Origin: Cyrtodaria siliqua
Lineage: Eukaryota; Mollusca; Bivalvia; Adapedonta; Hiatellidae
Length of the DNA: 64,000 bases
Direction of reading: 5' to 3'
Assembly: GCA_037043455.1 (NCBI GenBank)
Contig: JAWPHD010011421.1
Span: 1 to 64,000 of the forward strand
The position numbers were made by a program, and so were the translations under genes. Below the pieces are notes generated by a model. It did no database searches. It was not told the origin of the DNA and saw only the letters and a program-made list of their open reading frames with translations. Of the stretch, positions 22,594 to 33,894 are shown piece by piece (the first letter of the stretch is position 1; each line of letters starts with the position of its first letter).

Positions 22594-25500
22594 CACACCC
22601 GATTACCGGCAGCCGTAGGCACAGTTCGGCAGCCGTAGGCACAGTTCCCAGTAAAAAAAAAAAAAAGTTTCAAAAGGGTAAATAAATCTAGTTTTATGAC
22701 TTGTTAGCCTTAAACTATTAGAAAAGTGAATCGGCCATTTTAATTTGACAGGAATGTTGTGTATGTCACCTGATTCCCGTGAAATTTGAACCTATATTAT
22801 GCGAGTTACGGTAGGTTAAATGTTGAAATTAAGCTAAAAAATGTAATTGTAGAAAGTTAGAGACCTGGTACTCGGTAAATAGTCAAGTTTAAGAGATTTC
22901 AGACATACTGCCATAAAATATAATCTTTCCTGAATAAACAGTCCAAATTTTAGCCCACAGAACATTTTATTAAAATAATTGTGGGTTTTGAAACACGACC
23001 GAGTATTGAAAAATGGCAGGAGTACGGTACAGTTCCATTATTTATTGGCAGGTAGCTAGTACAGTTCCGAAAAATGGCAGGCGTATGGTACAGTTCCAAA
23101 AACAATCGGACGCTAAAGTCTTTTCTCCTTTGGTATGGTGGTGTAATTTCGAAAACACTAATGAAGAAGTACTGTATATAGAATTATATACATCTTCGGT
23201 CCTTCCATAAACGTTTAAGAAAACCCACCAACCGTAGGGAAACGTGAATATAGGCTCGTTTGAACCTTCATTCCGACGGTACAGTACAGAGAAAGACACG
23301 TTTTAATAACAGTCGTATGTTGTGCTGAGTTACGTCCCCTTTTTATAATTCACCATTTATGATAACAGGCGTTTGGTATTTAGAAGTTTTGGAATAGATT
23401 GCTTCATTTTAATTATTGCATGGTTGAACTCATCACATTAATTACGTTTTAAGACCACTCTATGTAACTTAATGTATCTGAATCAAACGTCTACTGATAT
23501 ATAGGACACGCATATAAACCAATAATGTAGTCGCTCAAAAGATACCCATGGTAACGCAAAATACACTTTATGCTTACTTAAGGAGCAATAACAGGGCTTT
23601 ACAAACATGTCATCATTAACCAAATGAGGTTATGTGTCATTTAATTATGACCATTTAAAGTTGCCTAATGACCATGTTTAAGCTAAAATTTAAGCTAATT
23701 AGGTACGCTTAAAGTGGTCACATCTTTATGATAGATATTCTGATTTTGCCGATGAGGACATTTTGGGAAATTCAGACACTAAACTTTTATTTAGACAATA
23801 GACATGTACTAGTATTTCGTCTCACCAAAGCAAAAAAGTTTGAATGTCTGCATGTGTCAACTTTGAACTTGGGTATCTGCGCTATATCCGTTACAATTTG
23901 ATACCAACTTAAATAGTGTCCTATGATTATTATGGCTCCCCCACACAAAGTGTGGTAGGGGAGCCATATTGATTTTGTGCTTTCTGTCTGTCTGCGTGTC
24001 TGCGTGTCTGTAGGTCTGTGTCACAAACGATGTCCGATCAATAACTAGAGAATGGTTGGACCTAGGGTCCTCAAACTTAGAAGGTTGGTTGGTCATGCCA
24101 AGTAAATGACCCCTATTGATTTTGGGGTCATTAGGTCAAAGGTCAAGGTTGCGGTGACATTGACTATCAAAACGATGTCCGATCAATAACTAGAGAATGG
24201 TTGGACCTAGGGTCCTCAATCTTAGGAGGATGGTTGGTCATGACCAGCAAATGACCCCTATTGATTTTGGGGTCACTAGGTCAAAGGTCAAGGTTGCGGT
24301 GACATTGACTATCAAAACGATGTCCGATCAATAACTAGAGAATGGTTGGACCTAAGGTCCTCAAACTTTGAAGGGTGGTTGGTCATGATCAGCAGATGAC
24401 CCCAATTAATTTTGGGGTCACTAGGTCAAAGGTCAAGGTTGCGGTGACATTGACTATCAAAACGATGTCCGATCAATAACTAGAGAATGGTTGGACCTAG
24501 GGTCCTCAAACTTGGAACGGTGGTTGGTCATGACCAGTAGATGACCCCTATTGATTTTGGGGTCACTAGGTCAAAGGTCAAGGTTGCGGTGATATTGACT
24601 ATCAAAACGATGTCCGATCAATAACTAGAGAATGGTTGGACCTAGGGTCCTCAAACTTAGAAGATTGGTTGGTCATGACCAGCAGATGACCCGTATTGAT
24701 TTTGGGGTCACTAGGTCAAAGGTCAAGGTTGCGGTGACATTTACTATTAAAACGATGTCCGATCAATAACTAGAGAATGGTTGGACTTAGGGTCTTCAAA
24801 CTTGGAAGGATGGTTGGTCATGACCAGCAGATGACCACTGTTGATTTTGGGGTCACTAGGTCAAAGGTCAAGGTTGCGGGTGACATTGACTATCAAAACG
24901 ATGTCCGATCAATAACTAGAGAATGGTTGGACCTAGGGTCCTCAAACTTGGAAGGTTGGTTGGTCATGACCAGCAGATGACCCCTATTGATTTTAGGGTC
25001 ACTAGGTCAAAGGTCAAGGTTGCGTTGACATTGACTATCAAAACGATGTCCGATCAATAACTAGAGAGTGGTTTGACCTGGGGTCCTCAAACTTGGAAGG
25101 ATGGTTGGTCATGATTAGTAGATGACCCCTATTGATTTTTTTTTTTTTTTAATTTTTTTTTAATTTTTTTTTTTTTAAATTTAAATATTTTTTAAGAATT
25201 TATTTATTTTATTTTTTTTATTTTTAAATTTTTATTTTTTTATTTTTTAATTTCTTTTTTTATTTTTAATTTTTTTTTAATTTTTGCATAATAAGTTTTA
25301 GGGTCGGCCACTTCAAAAAATAGGGTCGGTCGCGTTACCTGAACCACACATATTGTTTTATGTGGCCTTACTGATACAGATTGTAGATACAGTCACAGGG
25401 ATTTTGATTATCAAAACGATCTCAGATCAATAGAGGACGGTTGGACCTAGAGTCGTCAATTATGCCTGTTGGGGCTAGTGGGGGAGCCATACGTTTTTGT

Positions 25501-26492
25501 CCCATGGACAATAACAATTTCTAGTTACTTTTTGAGTTAAGTACACTTTTGAGCGACTACATTATTGGTTTATATGCGTGTCCTATATATCAGTAGACGT
25601 TTGATTCAGCTACATTAAGTTACATAGAGTGGCCTTAAAACGTAATTAATGTGATGTGTTCAACTATGCAATAATTAAAATAAAGCAATCTATTCCAAAA
25701 CTTCTAAATACCAAACGCCTGTTATCATAAATGGTGAATTATAAAAAGGGGACGTAACTCAGCACAACATACGACTGTTATTAAAACGTGTCTTTCTCTG
25801 TACTGTACCGTCGGAATGAAGGTTCAAACGAGCCTATATTCACGTTTCCCTACGGTTGGTGGGTTTTCTTAAACGTTTATGGAAGGACCGAAGATGTATA
25901 TAATTCTATATACAGTACTTCTTCATTAGTGTTTTCGAAATTACACCACTATACCAAAGGAGAAAAAACTTTAGCGTCCGATGATTTTGGAACTGTACCA
26001 TACGCCTGCACTTTTTTCGGAACTGTACTAGCTACCTGCCAATAAATAATGGAACTGTACCGTACTCCTGCCATTTTTCAATACCCGGTCATGTTTAAAA
26101 ACCCACAATTATTTTAATAAAATGTTCTGTGGGCTAAAATTTGGACTGTTTATTCAGGAAAGATTATATTTTATGGCAGTATGTCTGAAATCTCTTAAAC
26201 TTGACTATTTACCGAGTACCAGGTCTCTAACTTTCTACAATCATATTTTTTAGCTTAATTTCAACATTTAACCTACCGTAACTCGCATAATATATGTTCA
26301 AATTTCAAGGGATTCAGGTGACATACACAACATTACTTCCAAATTAAAATGGCCGATTCACTTTTCTAATAGTTTAAGGCTAACAAGTCATAAAACTAGA
26401 TTTATTTACCCTTTTGAAACTTGTTTTTTTTTTACCGGGAACTGTGCCTACGGCTGCCGAACTGTGCCTACGGCTGCCGGTAATCGGGTGTG
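22594..26492. mobile_element. 3.9-kb foldback transposon with ~948-bp inverted arms
   Basis: The left arm (22594-23541) starts CACACCCGATTACCGGCAG and the right arm (25546-26492) ends with its complement; arms are nearly identical over ~948 bp. The outermost part holds two copies of CGGCAGCCGTAGGCACAGTT. It is flanked by TTATA direct repeats (22589-22593 and 26493-26497), and unit 1 retains the empty site with a single TTATA (17361-17365). The interior (23542-25545) has no transposase, only a nested repeat element. Any movement would therefore depend on enzymes supplied elsewhere. The mirrored ~85-residue frames in the arms are palindrome artefacts. Confidence 0.9.
23934..25490 (+). repeat. 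Nested hairpin-headed element with ~146-bp tandem array (about 8 units)
   Basis: It starts with the stem-loop GGCTCCCCCACACAAAGTG...GGGGAGCCATA and ends with GTGGGGGAGCCATA, i.e. short inverted termini. Eight units starting ACGATGTCCGATCAATAAC lie at about 24027, 24174, 24318, 24459, 24607, 24752, 24897 and 25043. Each full unit contains AGGTCAAAGGTCA. A T-rich tract (25137-25285) and a GGGTCGG-containing piece (about 25302-25330) interrupt the right part. Confidence 0.75.
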
Positions 26493-26497
26493 TTATA

Positions 26498-27615
26498 CCT
26501 ATTTCAGTAGAAAAGCTGTCAATAAAAGGTTAGCGGCATTATTTAGTAAAAGTGGTATCATGGTGCTTTTATATTAATATGGGTATGTGGTGGATATCAA
26601 GCTGAATTTTGACAGGAAATGCAATTTTTGGAACATTTCATTGTTTTTAGATAATTTTACTGGGAATTTTTGGAATATTTTTTAAAATAAACATTTTACA
26701 TCAGTTATCAATTGTCTCTACACATTTTGCCTGCATATACATTGACTTATCACAGGAGTAATATTTCAATCTGAATTTTAATAGGAAATGCAATTTTTGG
26801 GACATTTTATCATCTTTTGATAGTTTTACTGCCAAGTTTTGGATTTGTTTTTAAAAAAAAACCATTTTACACCAATCATCAATTGTCTCCACATATTTTG
26901 ACTTGATAAACATTGAAATATATTTCAAGCTGACTTTTGACAGGAAAGACAGTTTTGGGGACATTTCATTGTTATTTGATTGTGTTACTTTGAAATTTTG
27001 GAATATATTTTTAAAATAAACATTTTGAATCAGTTATCAATTTTTTCCACATAGTTTGACTTCATATACATAGACTTATCATAGGAATAATAGTTCAAGC
27101 TGAATTTAAAGGAAATTTTTTTGGAATATCTTTTTAAAACATTTTACATCAGTTATTTATTTTCTCCCGCATATTTTGACTTCATATTAATTGTTTTTTC
27201 ATAGGAAATATTTCCAATGTACTATTTTGGACATTTCATCGTTTTTTTGATAATTTTATTGGGATTTTTTGGAATACGTTTTAAAAATACACATGTTACA
27301 CCAATTACTAATTGTCTTTACATGTTTTGACTCCATAAATATTGACGTTTATCAAGCTGAATGTTGACAGGAAAGGCAACTATTTTGACATTTCATACTT
27401 TTTCGATAATTTTACTGGAATTTTTTGTAATATATTTAAAAAAATAACTTTTTACCTCAATTATCAATTTTCTATACATATTTTGACTCCACATAAATTG
27501 ACTTTTCACATGAATAATATTCCATTTTGTACCTGAAGTGGAAGTGTTTTTTTTTTTATATTTTTCATTTAATAGTTATTTTTGGAATGTTAACTAAAAT
27601 ATGGTTCATATTGTT
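26498..27615. repeat. ~160-bp tandem array, unit 2 copy
   Basis: Counterpart of 17366-18685, without the 217-bp insertion. No gene. Confidence 0.7.
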
Positions 27616-28337
27616 TATCGTTATTTAAGAAATAATAAATACGTTCCTGTATTTTATTGGTGAATAAAATACAGTTAGGCGTTCGGATGCGTAGTAATTA
27701 AATCAAGAGTGCGTTAGCACGAGTAATTTAATTACTCGCATTCGAACGACTAACTGTATTTTATTCACCATTTTATTCACCAATAAAATACAGGTACGTA
27801 TTTAGTATTTCTTAAAGGGGTTGATGCACTATTTTCAAATACAGTGTATTTTAAAGGGCTCTGAAAAACTTGAAAAAAGCTGAAAGAATTATCAAAATGC
27901 CATGAAAAATAAAGGAGATCTGACCTATTGAAAATTTGCAAAGAACATAAATGGAGGCGGCCATCTTTGAATGATGACGTCATCGCGCCGTTTTACCTAT
28001 GGCATATTGATAAAATGTCTTTTAAAGCAAAGAAAATCACTGCAAATGAAAAATAATACTAACATGTATACATTTTACATCTGTATATTTATTTTTAATC
28101 AATTTGCAGTGGTTTTCTTTGCTTTAAAATACATTTTGTCAATATGCCATATATGGTAAAACGGCGCGATGACGTCATCGTTCAAAGATTTATGTTCTTT
28201 GCAAATTTTCAATATGTCATATCTCCTTTATTTTTCATGGCATTTTGATAATTCTTTCAGCTTTTTTCAAGTTTTCCAGAGCCCTTTAAAGTAAACTGTG
28301 TTTGGAAATAGTGCATCAACCCCTTTAAATAACGATA
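27616..28337. repeat. Foldback/MITE (unit 2 copy), split by a nested MITE
   Basis: Same element as 18686-18882. Its right arm carries a small local duplication (ATTTTATTCACC twice, about 27762-27785) and is interrupted at a TTAA by the element at 27816-28324. Confidence 0.85.
27816..28324. mobile_element. 509-bp hairpin MITE with TTAA target duplication
   Basis: Termini AGGGGTTGATGCAC / GTGCATCAACCCCT are the ends of inverted arms of roughly 230 bp. It is flanked by TTAA on both sides (27812-27815, 28325-28328); unit 1 has the empty site with one TTAA (18870-18873). TTAA duplication is the hallmark of piggyBac-type transposition, so a piggyBac-mobilised MITE is the best guess. No transposase. 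Confidence 0.85.
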
Positions 28338-28770
28338 GTTTTTTAATTTTATCGTAGAATAACATACAGCTGTTTCTCTTCTTTGTGTATATGAAAGACT
28401 GCGCAGGTCGTGTTAGAATCAAAATTTTAGAAAGTTAAACATATTATGTATGGATCCAGTACTGATTCTAGCCAGGAAAAAAATTGGTTTAAAAAACAAA
28501 AAAACATTTCCTGTCATATGTAGCCTAAACAAATGTGTTGAAAATGACGTAAGACTACATATACAAAATCCTTCTACCTAACAACTCGTCATGTTTCATA
28601 ATTCAAAGGAATTATGTGCCTCTTTTGTGATTTTTTGTGTTCATATTCAAGCTGTATTTATAGCGAGAGATCTTACAATGTTTTTATATATGTACAATTT
28701 AGCTAGTTGCAGATAAATAGCTTAACGACATCAATAATGGCTGCAGACCATTGTCACTACGTGTCCATTA

Positions 28771-29062
28771 TGTACTTTTATTAAAACATATTCTGTCTTC
28801 TTCTCCTCCTTCTTTTCTTTTTTCTTCTTTTCTTTCACCCAACTATTGTGACAACTGTTTACGTCTACATTTGTAAACTTTAGTTCATTTATTTTCTGTA
28901 TTCATGGTTACTTAATATGTTTACTATAGCCATAACATTACAATTGTTCTTTGTAATTTAAATTGTTATTGGGAAGGGCCGAAACTAATGTTGTAAGAAC
29001 TTGTGGCCCGACCCATTTGCATACTTTGTTTAAAAAAATGCAATAAAATATGTTTGAACTAA
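28771..29062 (+). mobile_element. LINE 3' end (5'-truncated), present only in unit 2
   Basis: Unit 1 reads CTACGTGTCCATCCTATGTTC (about 19299-19319) where unit 2 has ~290 extra bp. These end in GCAATAAAATATGTTTGAAC, a typical LINE 3' terminus. The sequence before the insert (ACTACGTGTCCAT) and after it (ACTATGTGTCAGT) look like a diverged ~13-bp target-site duplication. No coding part is retained. Confidence 0.65.
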
Positions 29063-29359
29063 ACTATGTGTCAGTCCTATGTTCACTGACAGTGGTAGCT
29101 CTGGTTTAGCACAGTCAGTCTGTTTCTGTATCATTGTTTGATATAATACACCTGTAACAAGTGAAATATAGGCTACATCACCCGTCTGTTGCACTTTATA
29201 TATTATGCAGACAAAATACACTGCAGACTTGATGGTGCTTTCTGTAATGTCTCCTTCCGTAAGTAATTTAGTAGGTTATGGTGCTCTAGAAATGGTGCCT
29301 GCTTGATGGCAAAAGGTCATCGCTTATCCCATTGGTAGGTTGTTGAACACAACTTCAAC

Positions 29360-29690
29360 TGGAATATAGCGCTTTTGCTGCGACTTGCCTTTTATAAGCC
29401 ACAGTAGTTGGCGCTATACATGCGGAAAATGATATAATATTAGCAGAAAATAGTGCTGTACTGGCGTTGGAGAGCATGCAACTCCATAATGTGTAGCAAT
29501 GTACTCATTTGATGATCGCAGAGAAGTGAAATGACTTGTACTATATGATGACCGTTTTTCAAATTCGTCTGTGAGTTCATCAGCAGCAACAATTTCCTTA
29601 TTGTCTATCACTTGAGAAATCAATTCCTCAGACCAAAACTGTACAAGATCTGCCTCGTTATCTGGCAGAGGTAAGCATACTTAGTACGCC
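29360..29690 (-). pseudogene. Coding-like remnant of unknown origin (unit 2, longer copy)
   Basis: Minus-strand frame with VQFWSEELISQVIDNKEI, VAADELTDEFEKRSSYST and SLRSSNEYIATHYGV followed by a hydrophobic stretch and a stop. Codon composition looks protein-like, but I do not recognise the family. The unit 1 copy lacks 37 bp inside it. It is probably part of a dead mobile element. Confidence 0.3.
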
Positions 29691-30262
29691 GTATCCTAAT
29701 TATGGATTTCTTTACCGATCAAAGCAACTTTCTGGCTCTGCCGTTGGTTCCATCAATGAGCTTGAAACACGGTCATCATATAGTACAAGTAATTTAGCCT
29801 TTATTTTCACTTGTTACGGGACTGGTGCACTATCAACCATGGAAACAGGGTGACTGTGCTATACCAGAGCTACCAGTGCCAGTGAACATAGAATGAACGC
29901 ATAATGGCAATAGTCTTAAGCCAGTCATGATGTGTTTAAGCCCTATACCCGCAACTAGCTGTAATGAATTTATTTCTTGCAAAAATAAAAATAAATTAAC
30001 ATTGTAGGACCCTTCACTGAAAATGTTGTCGTTATATATAAACCAACATAAACAAAATGTACTCAATCTATCTGTGGTACAATATAGGTTTTATGCAAGC
30101 ATATAATATAGTTTTTTTGCAAGCATATAATTTAAAATATCAAACATGAAAAAAGCAACAAGAAAACAAGCAAGCTCATATGTATCCCATGGTTTGTCAA
30201 CATACACGCTAGACCACCATGAGACAATAAGAGTTTCAAGAACAACCAAAGCAACATCAGCC

Positions 30263-30758
30263 TCACATGACACACTTACATTTAGGTCCGGTCCAGGTGC
30301 GGATCAGCCTAGCAAACTCTTTGTAATCCTTGGCGGATCGGATATCATTTGGTAGGCCGTTCTACACCCGGACCGCTTCAAAACGAAATGATTTTTTACC
30401 GTACTTGGGTGTCCTTACTTGGGGTATTCCTAGGATATTTTCATATCTGAAATTATAATTAGATTTTTTTTTAATTACAAGATTTTGAATACATTGTGGA
30501 GAGAGTTTATGTATACATTTATAAGTTTATGTAGCAAAGCATTTTAATCTACTCAGAAGAAGAGTGGACATTTTAACTCGACCCAGCAAATATTCATACT
30601 TCGAATTGTAATCACTGAAAACTATTCCTAGCGCCCTTAGTTGGAGTTTTTCAAATTTATCAGAGTTACTTTTACTACAAAAGCTGAGAAAATTGAGTTT
30701 AAACAGAAAATGATTCTTTACTATCGATGATTCTATGCACCCCAATGTACTGATTAAA
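30263..30758 (-). pseudogene. LINE ORF2 C-terminal remnant (unit 2 copy)
   Basis: Counterpart of 20450-20945, offset by 9813 bp, with the same two internal stop codons and only a few base differences. It lies about 300 bp upstream of the ACBD5 start. Confidence 0.75.
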
Positions 30759-31046
30759 GTTATCTAATAATGTATCTACCAGTATGGCCAGAATGAACTT
30801 CGTTCCGACTCCCAGGTATGGCGGCTCTTTGAGGTGGTACGTGTTAAACATTCCCATTTTTCGTGCGAAATACATACAGATCAACCTCAGATGTCGCTTT
30901 AAGTTATATATAGCAACACAAGTGGTATTAAATATTCACATATAAATATAATAAATACACGACAATAAAAACTAACAATAATTTCGAAACTTTCCGCTCT
31001 TTCCGCATCTTTTTGCAGGTTGCGCTCTTTTCGTACTTTAGACCTG

Positions 31047-31056
31047 GTCACATGAC
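31047..31056 (+). promoter_or_regulatory. E-box-like GTCACATGAC just upstream of ACBD5
   Basis: GTCACATGAC sits 17 bp before the ATG. It differs by one base from the CLEAR palindrome GTCACGTGAC bound by MiT/TFE factors, and contains the CACATG E-box these factors can also use. The position could be 5' UTR or core promoter. This is inference from a single motif. Confidence 0.25.
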
Positions 31057-31072
31057 TACATGATCGAACAAA

Positions 31073-31139
31073 ATGGCTGCCTCTCCAAAAGAAAAATTTG
31101 AAGCAGCTATCAAAGTTATTCATAGCCTTCCAAAAGATG
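31073..31139 (+). CDS. ACBD5: ACBD5-like gene, exon 1 (coding part)
   Basis: The ATG at 31073 is preceded in frame by TGA (31061-31063) and sits in the context AAAATGG, which fixes the start. Twenty-two codons plus one base (MAASPKEKFEAAIKVIHSLP, then KD and the first base of Gly) end at a GT donor (31140-31141, GATG|GTATTT), phase 1. KFEAAIKVIHSLPKDG matches the opening helix of the ACB domain in animal ACBD4/5 proteins (RFEAAVKVIQSLPKNG in vertebrates). ACBD5 is a tail-anchored peroxisomal protein that binds very-long-chain acyl-CoA and tethers peroxisomes to the ER through VAP proteins; those functions are family knowledge, not visible here. The upstream side of the gene is the end of the segmental duplication. 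Confidence 0.85.
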
Positions 31140-32084
31140 GTATTTATCGAATTCAATGTTTAAGACAAATTTTATCTTATAAATAATATCCAATGTAGTT
31201 TGAAATAGCAGTCTTCTTATTTATCACTGTGCTGTAAAGAGAAGTCTGAAGATGTTAATTTTCCACCAATAATCCAATTTTTTTGAACATTGCCTGGATA
31301 ATTTGCACATAAGGACACAATATCTTATATCAAGTGACGTCCAGTATATAGACGTTTTACTGTTACCGCGTAAGCTTGCTTGCATCTGAGTCGGCTAGAC
31401 TGCTCTCGATCAAGTTCCGAACATCATGACAGGTGCCTGGTGGTCTAATCTTGTATAACAGTTTGGCAATAGTCCACTGTCCAGTAACACATTAAGATAA
31501 AAACTTTACTGACGGAGCATTAAAACCATTTGCGGGAAGTAATGTCACAGAGACACAGACATTTACATTGTGCCTGTGACTGAACATGATGCTTAGATTT
31601 GTGAGGTGGACCCATCCACAGTCACCATGGCGACTGCAGCAGGGCGGAGGCTTAGTGAAGTTAGTCTCATTAATTTGACGTCTTTAGGTGCTTTTTTTTT
31701 ACATACGGACGTTTATAGATGCACCCTAGTCAGAGGATGGCACATATCAAAAATCGTCTCTTCCAGTTTGAAGATGTGTATTTTATGCACTAGGCGGAGG
31801 CTATTTCATAGTGAAAAAGTTACATACATGTATGGAAAAGAAGGACAATTTATAAGCATCTGACATCTGTCCACACTCTGCTGTGCCAATTAAGCTGTAC
31901 TGGGATTCTCTGGTGGAGGGACTATAAAATTATGACACGCATACTCTTAAAATGTATTGACTATTGTACTGGATGAGATGACCCTGTGTGACATGAGGAG
32001 TTTGACAAAGTACAATACTGTTCCTTACTTTATAACATTATTTATGGAGAGTAGATCTGTATATATTTTATAAAAATATTTTTT
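31140..32084 (+). other. ACBD5 intron 1, first part: nothing recognised
   Basis: AT-rich sequence with short chance frames; no bounded repeat or exon candidate that I can support. Confidence 0.4.
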
Positions 32085-33890
32085 AGCTCGACTATTCCAA
32101 GGAAGAGCTATCCTACCCACCTCAGCATCGGCATCCACAGCTTCACCTAAAAGCTTTTGTGCAATAGATTTATAACTTCAAAACTACTGAAGCTATTGCA
32201 TTAAAACCTTCTAATAATGTGTCTCATCATATTCTTCACCTATCTACCAATCCCCATAACTCTTCCTTGAATTTTGACAAAATTATGGTCCTTTGATTGT
32301 CATGTCTTTAGTTCCAGCTTGACCTTAAAGTTTTTGTGCAGTAGATTTATAACTTCGAAACTACTCAAGTTATGGCATTAACATTTTAAACTAATGCTTC
32401 ACATCAAATTCTGTACCTTATCCAACAATCCCCATAACTCTTCCATTCATTTTGACAAAATTATGGCCTCTGAATTGGTAAAAGATTTCATATTTTTACA
32501 TAGAAGTATATATATAGGAAAAACAAAAATCTTCTTCTCCAAAACAAAAATGGCTGCAGCTTAGATATTTTGTATGTCGCATCGACTAGTAGTCCTCCAC
32601 CAAATTTGTTCAAATGGTGACCTACTGGGGTCAGAATTGGACTCGCCCCGGTGGTCACAAGCGGTGAAACATGAGGGTGTAGGTGGGGCCCCCGAGTCAT
32701 AACTTAGTAACCGTTGAGATCCCCACCCTATAACCATATATACACTTAATGGGCATGAACAGATGGATATAACCACCCATCCAGCATAGACTCCGGGCTC
32801 CATCCCCACCCCTGGGGACATAGCCCCTTGGTCATAACTTGGAAACCATTGAGATCAAATTCATCACCCTATAACCATATATATATACACTTATGAACAG
32901 ACGGATATAACCACCCAACCAGCATAGACCCGGGGTTCATTCCCAATCCCTTGGGACATAGCCCCTCAGTCATAACTTGGAAACCATTGAGATCCCCACC
33001 CTATAACCACATATACACTTACTGGCCATGAACAGACGGTTACAACCGTCCAACCAACAGACCCCGGTCTCCTCCACCCCTCGTGACATAACCCCTGGGT
33101 CATAACTTCTAAACCGTTGAGATCCCCACCCTATAACCATATACATTACATACACTTACTGGGCATTAACAGATGGATACAACCATCCAGCCAGCGTAGA
33201 CCCTAGGCTTCTTCCCGACCTTTGTGGACCTAGCTCCTGGGTCAAACTTTACAATTAATTTGATTTTTAGCTCAACTATTTGAAGAATATTATGGAGTCT
33301 ATAGGTCAAAGTTTATGGTCACAAATTATATTTGTGTTGATAGGCTCTTAGCATCAGGTTAATGTTTACGTCCGCATTTCTTAACAGGTAAATAACTTCA
33401 ACAGTTTTTATCCAGTCATCATTAAACTTACATACTTTATTATAAATGGGACGATGATCTTATCTATTGAGTTTAAGATCATTGGATGAAAGGTCAAGGT
33501 CACAAAGGCGCCAAAGGTCAAATGCACTTACATATACTTTTAACATATTTTTTTTCTTCAAATTGTCAACTTAAAATTTGCATTATGTATCCTTTGAAAG
33601 GGTTATTATGAAGATACCCCCGTGTCGTCGCAGAAAAGTTGTGGCCCTTGATTTAATGAAAATTCCAACTTTTTCTTTCTTGACACACCCAGCTCGCCCC
33701 TTAAAATATGGAGGGGTCAGCGCAAAACTATTCTAACTACATATCAATAAAGAAGCAGACAGAATAGTTTTGCACTGAAACCTTGCTTTGTTTTCACTTT
33801 TTTTTCTGATGGTATGCCGGGTGTATAATGTCTTGTTCTCTGAAAATTCGCATAGTCGAGCTACACTGTTCTCCGACAGCTCTTGTTTTT
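32085..33890 (+). repeat. Hairpin-headed repeat element with ~136-bp internal array (about 4-5 units)
   Basis: It starts TTTTTTAGCTCGACTATTCCA and ends CGAGCTACACTGTTCTCCGA then CAGCTCTTGTT, an ending that recurs at about 40055-40093. The central units (about 32690-33240) share TCATAACTTGGAAACCATTG, AGATCCCCACCCTATAACCA and GGATATAACCACCCAACCAG with a period near 136 bp. It lies inside ACBD5 intron 1. Confidence 0.65.
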
Positions 33891-33894
33891 TTAG

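Larger units (their letters stand above)
21157..30973 (+). repeat. Segmental duplication, unit 2
   Basis: A second direct copy of the unit 1 material. It begins inside the LINE fragment (matching 14177 on) and ends at ACGACAATAAAAACT (30973), 100 bp before the ACBD5 start codon. The junction shows only ~2 bp of overlap (CT). It is longer than unit 1 because of three unit-2-specific insertions at 22594-26492, 27816-28324 and 28771-29062. Confidence 0.85.

Noticed and set aside
23042..26045. Mirror-image 85-residue frames (MSFSVLYRRNEGSNEPIFTF...) on both strands
   Set aside because: They lie in the two inverted arms of the foldback element, so one chance frame appears twice; no codon bias or homology is recognised.
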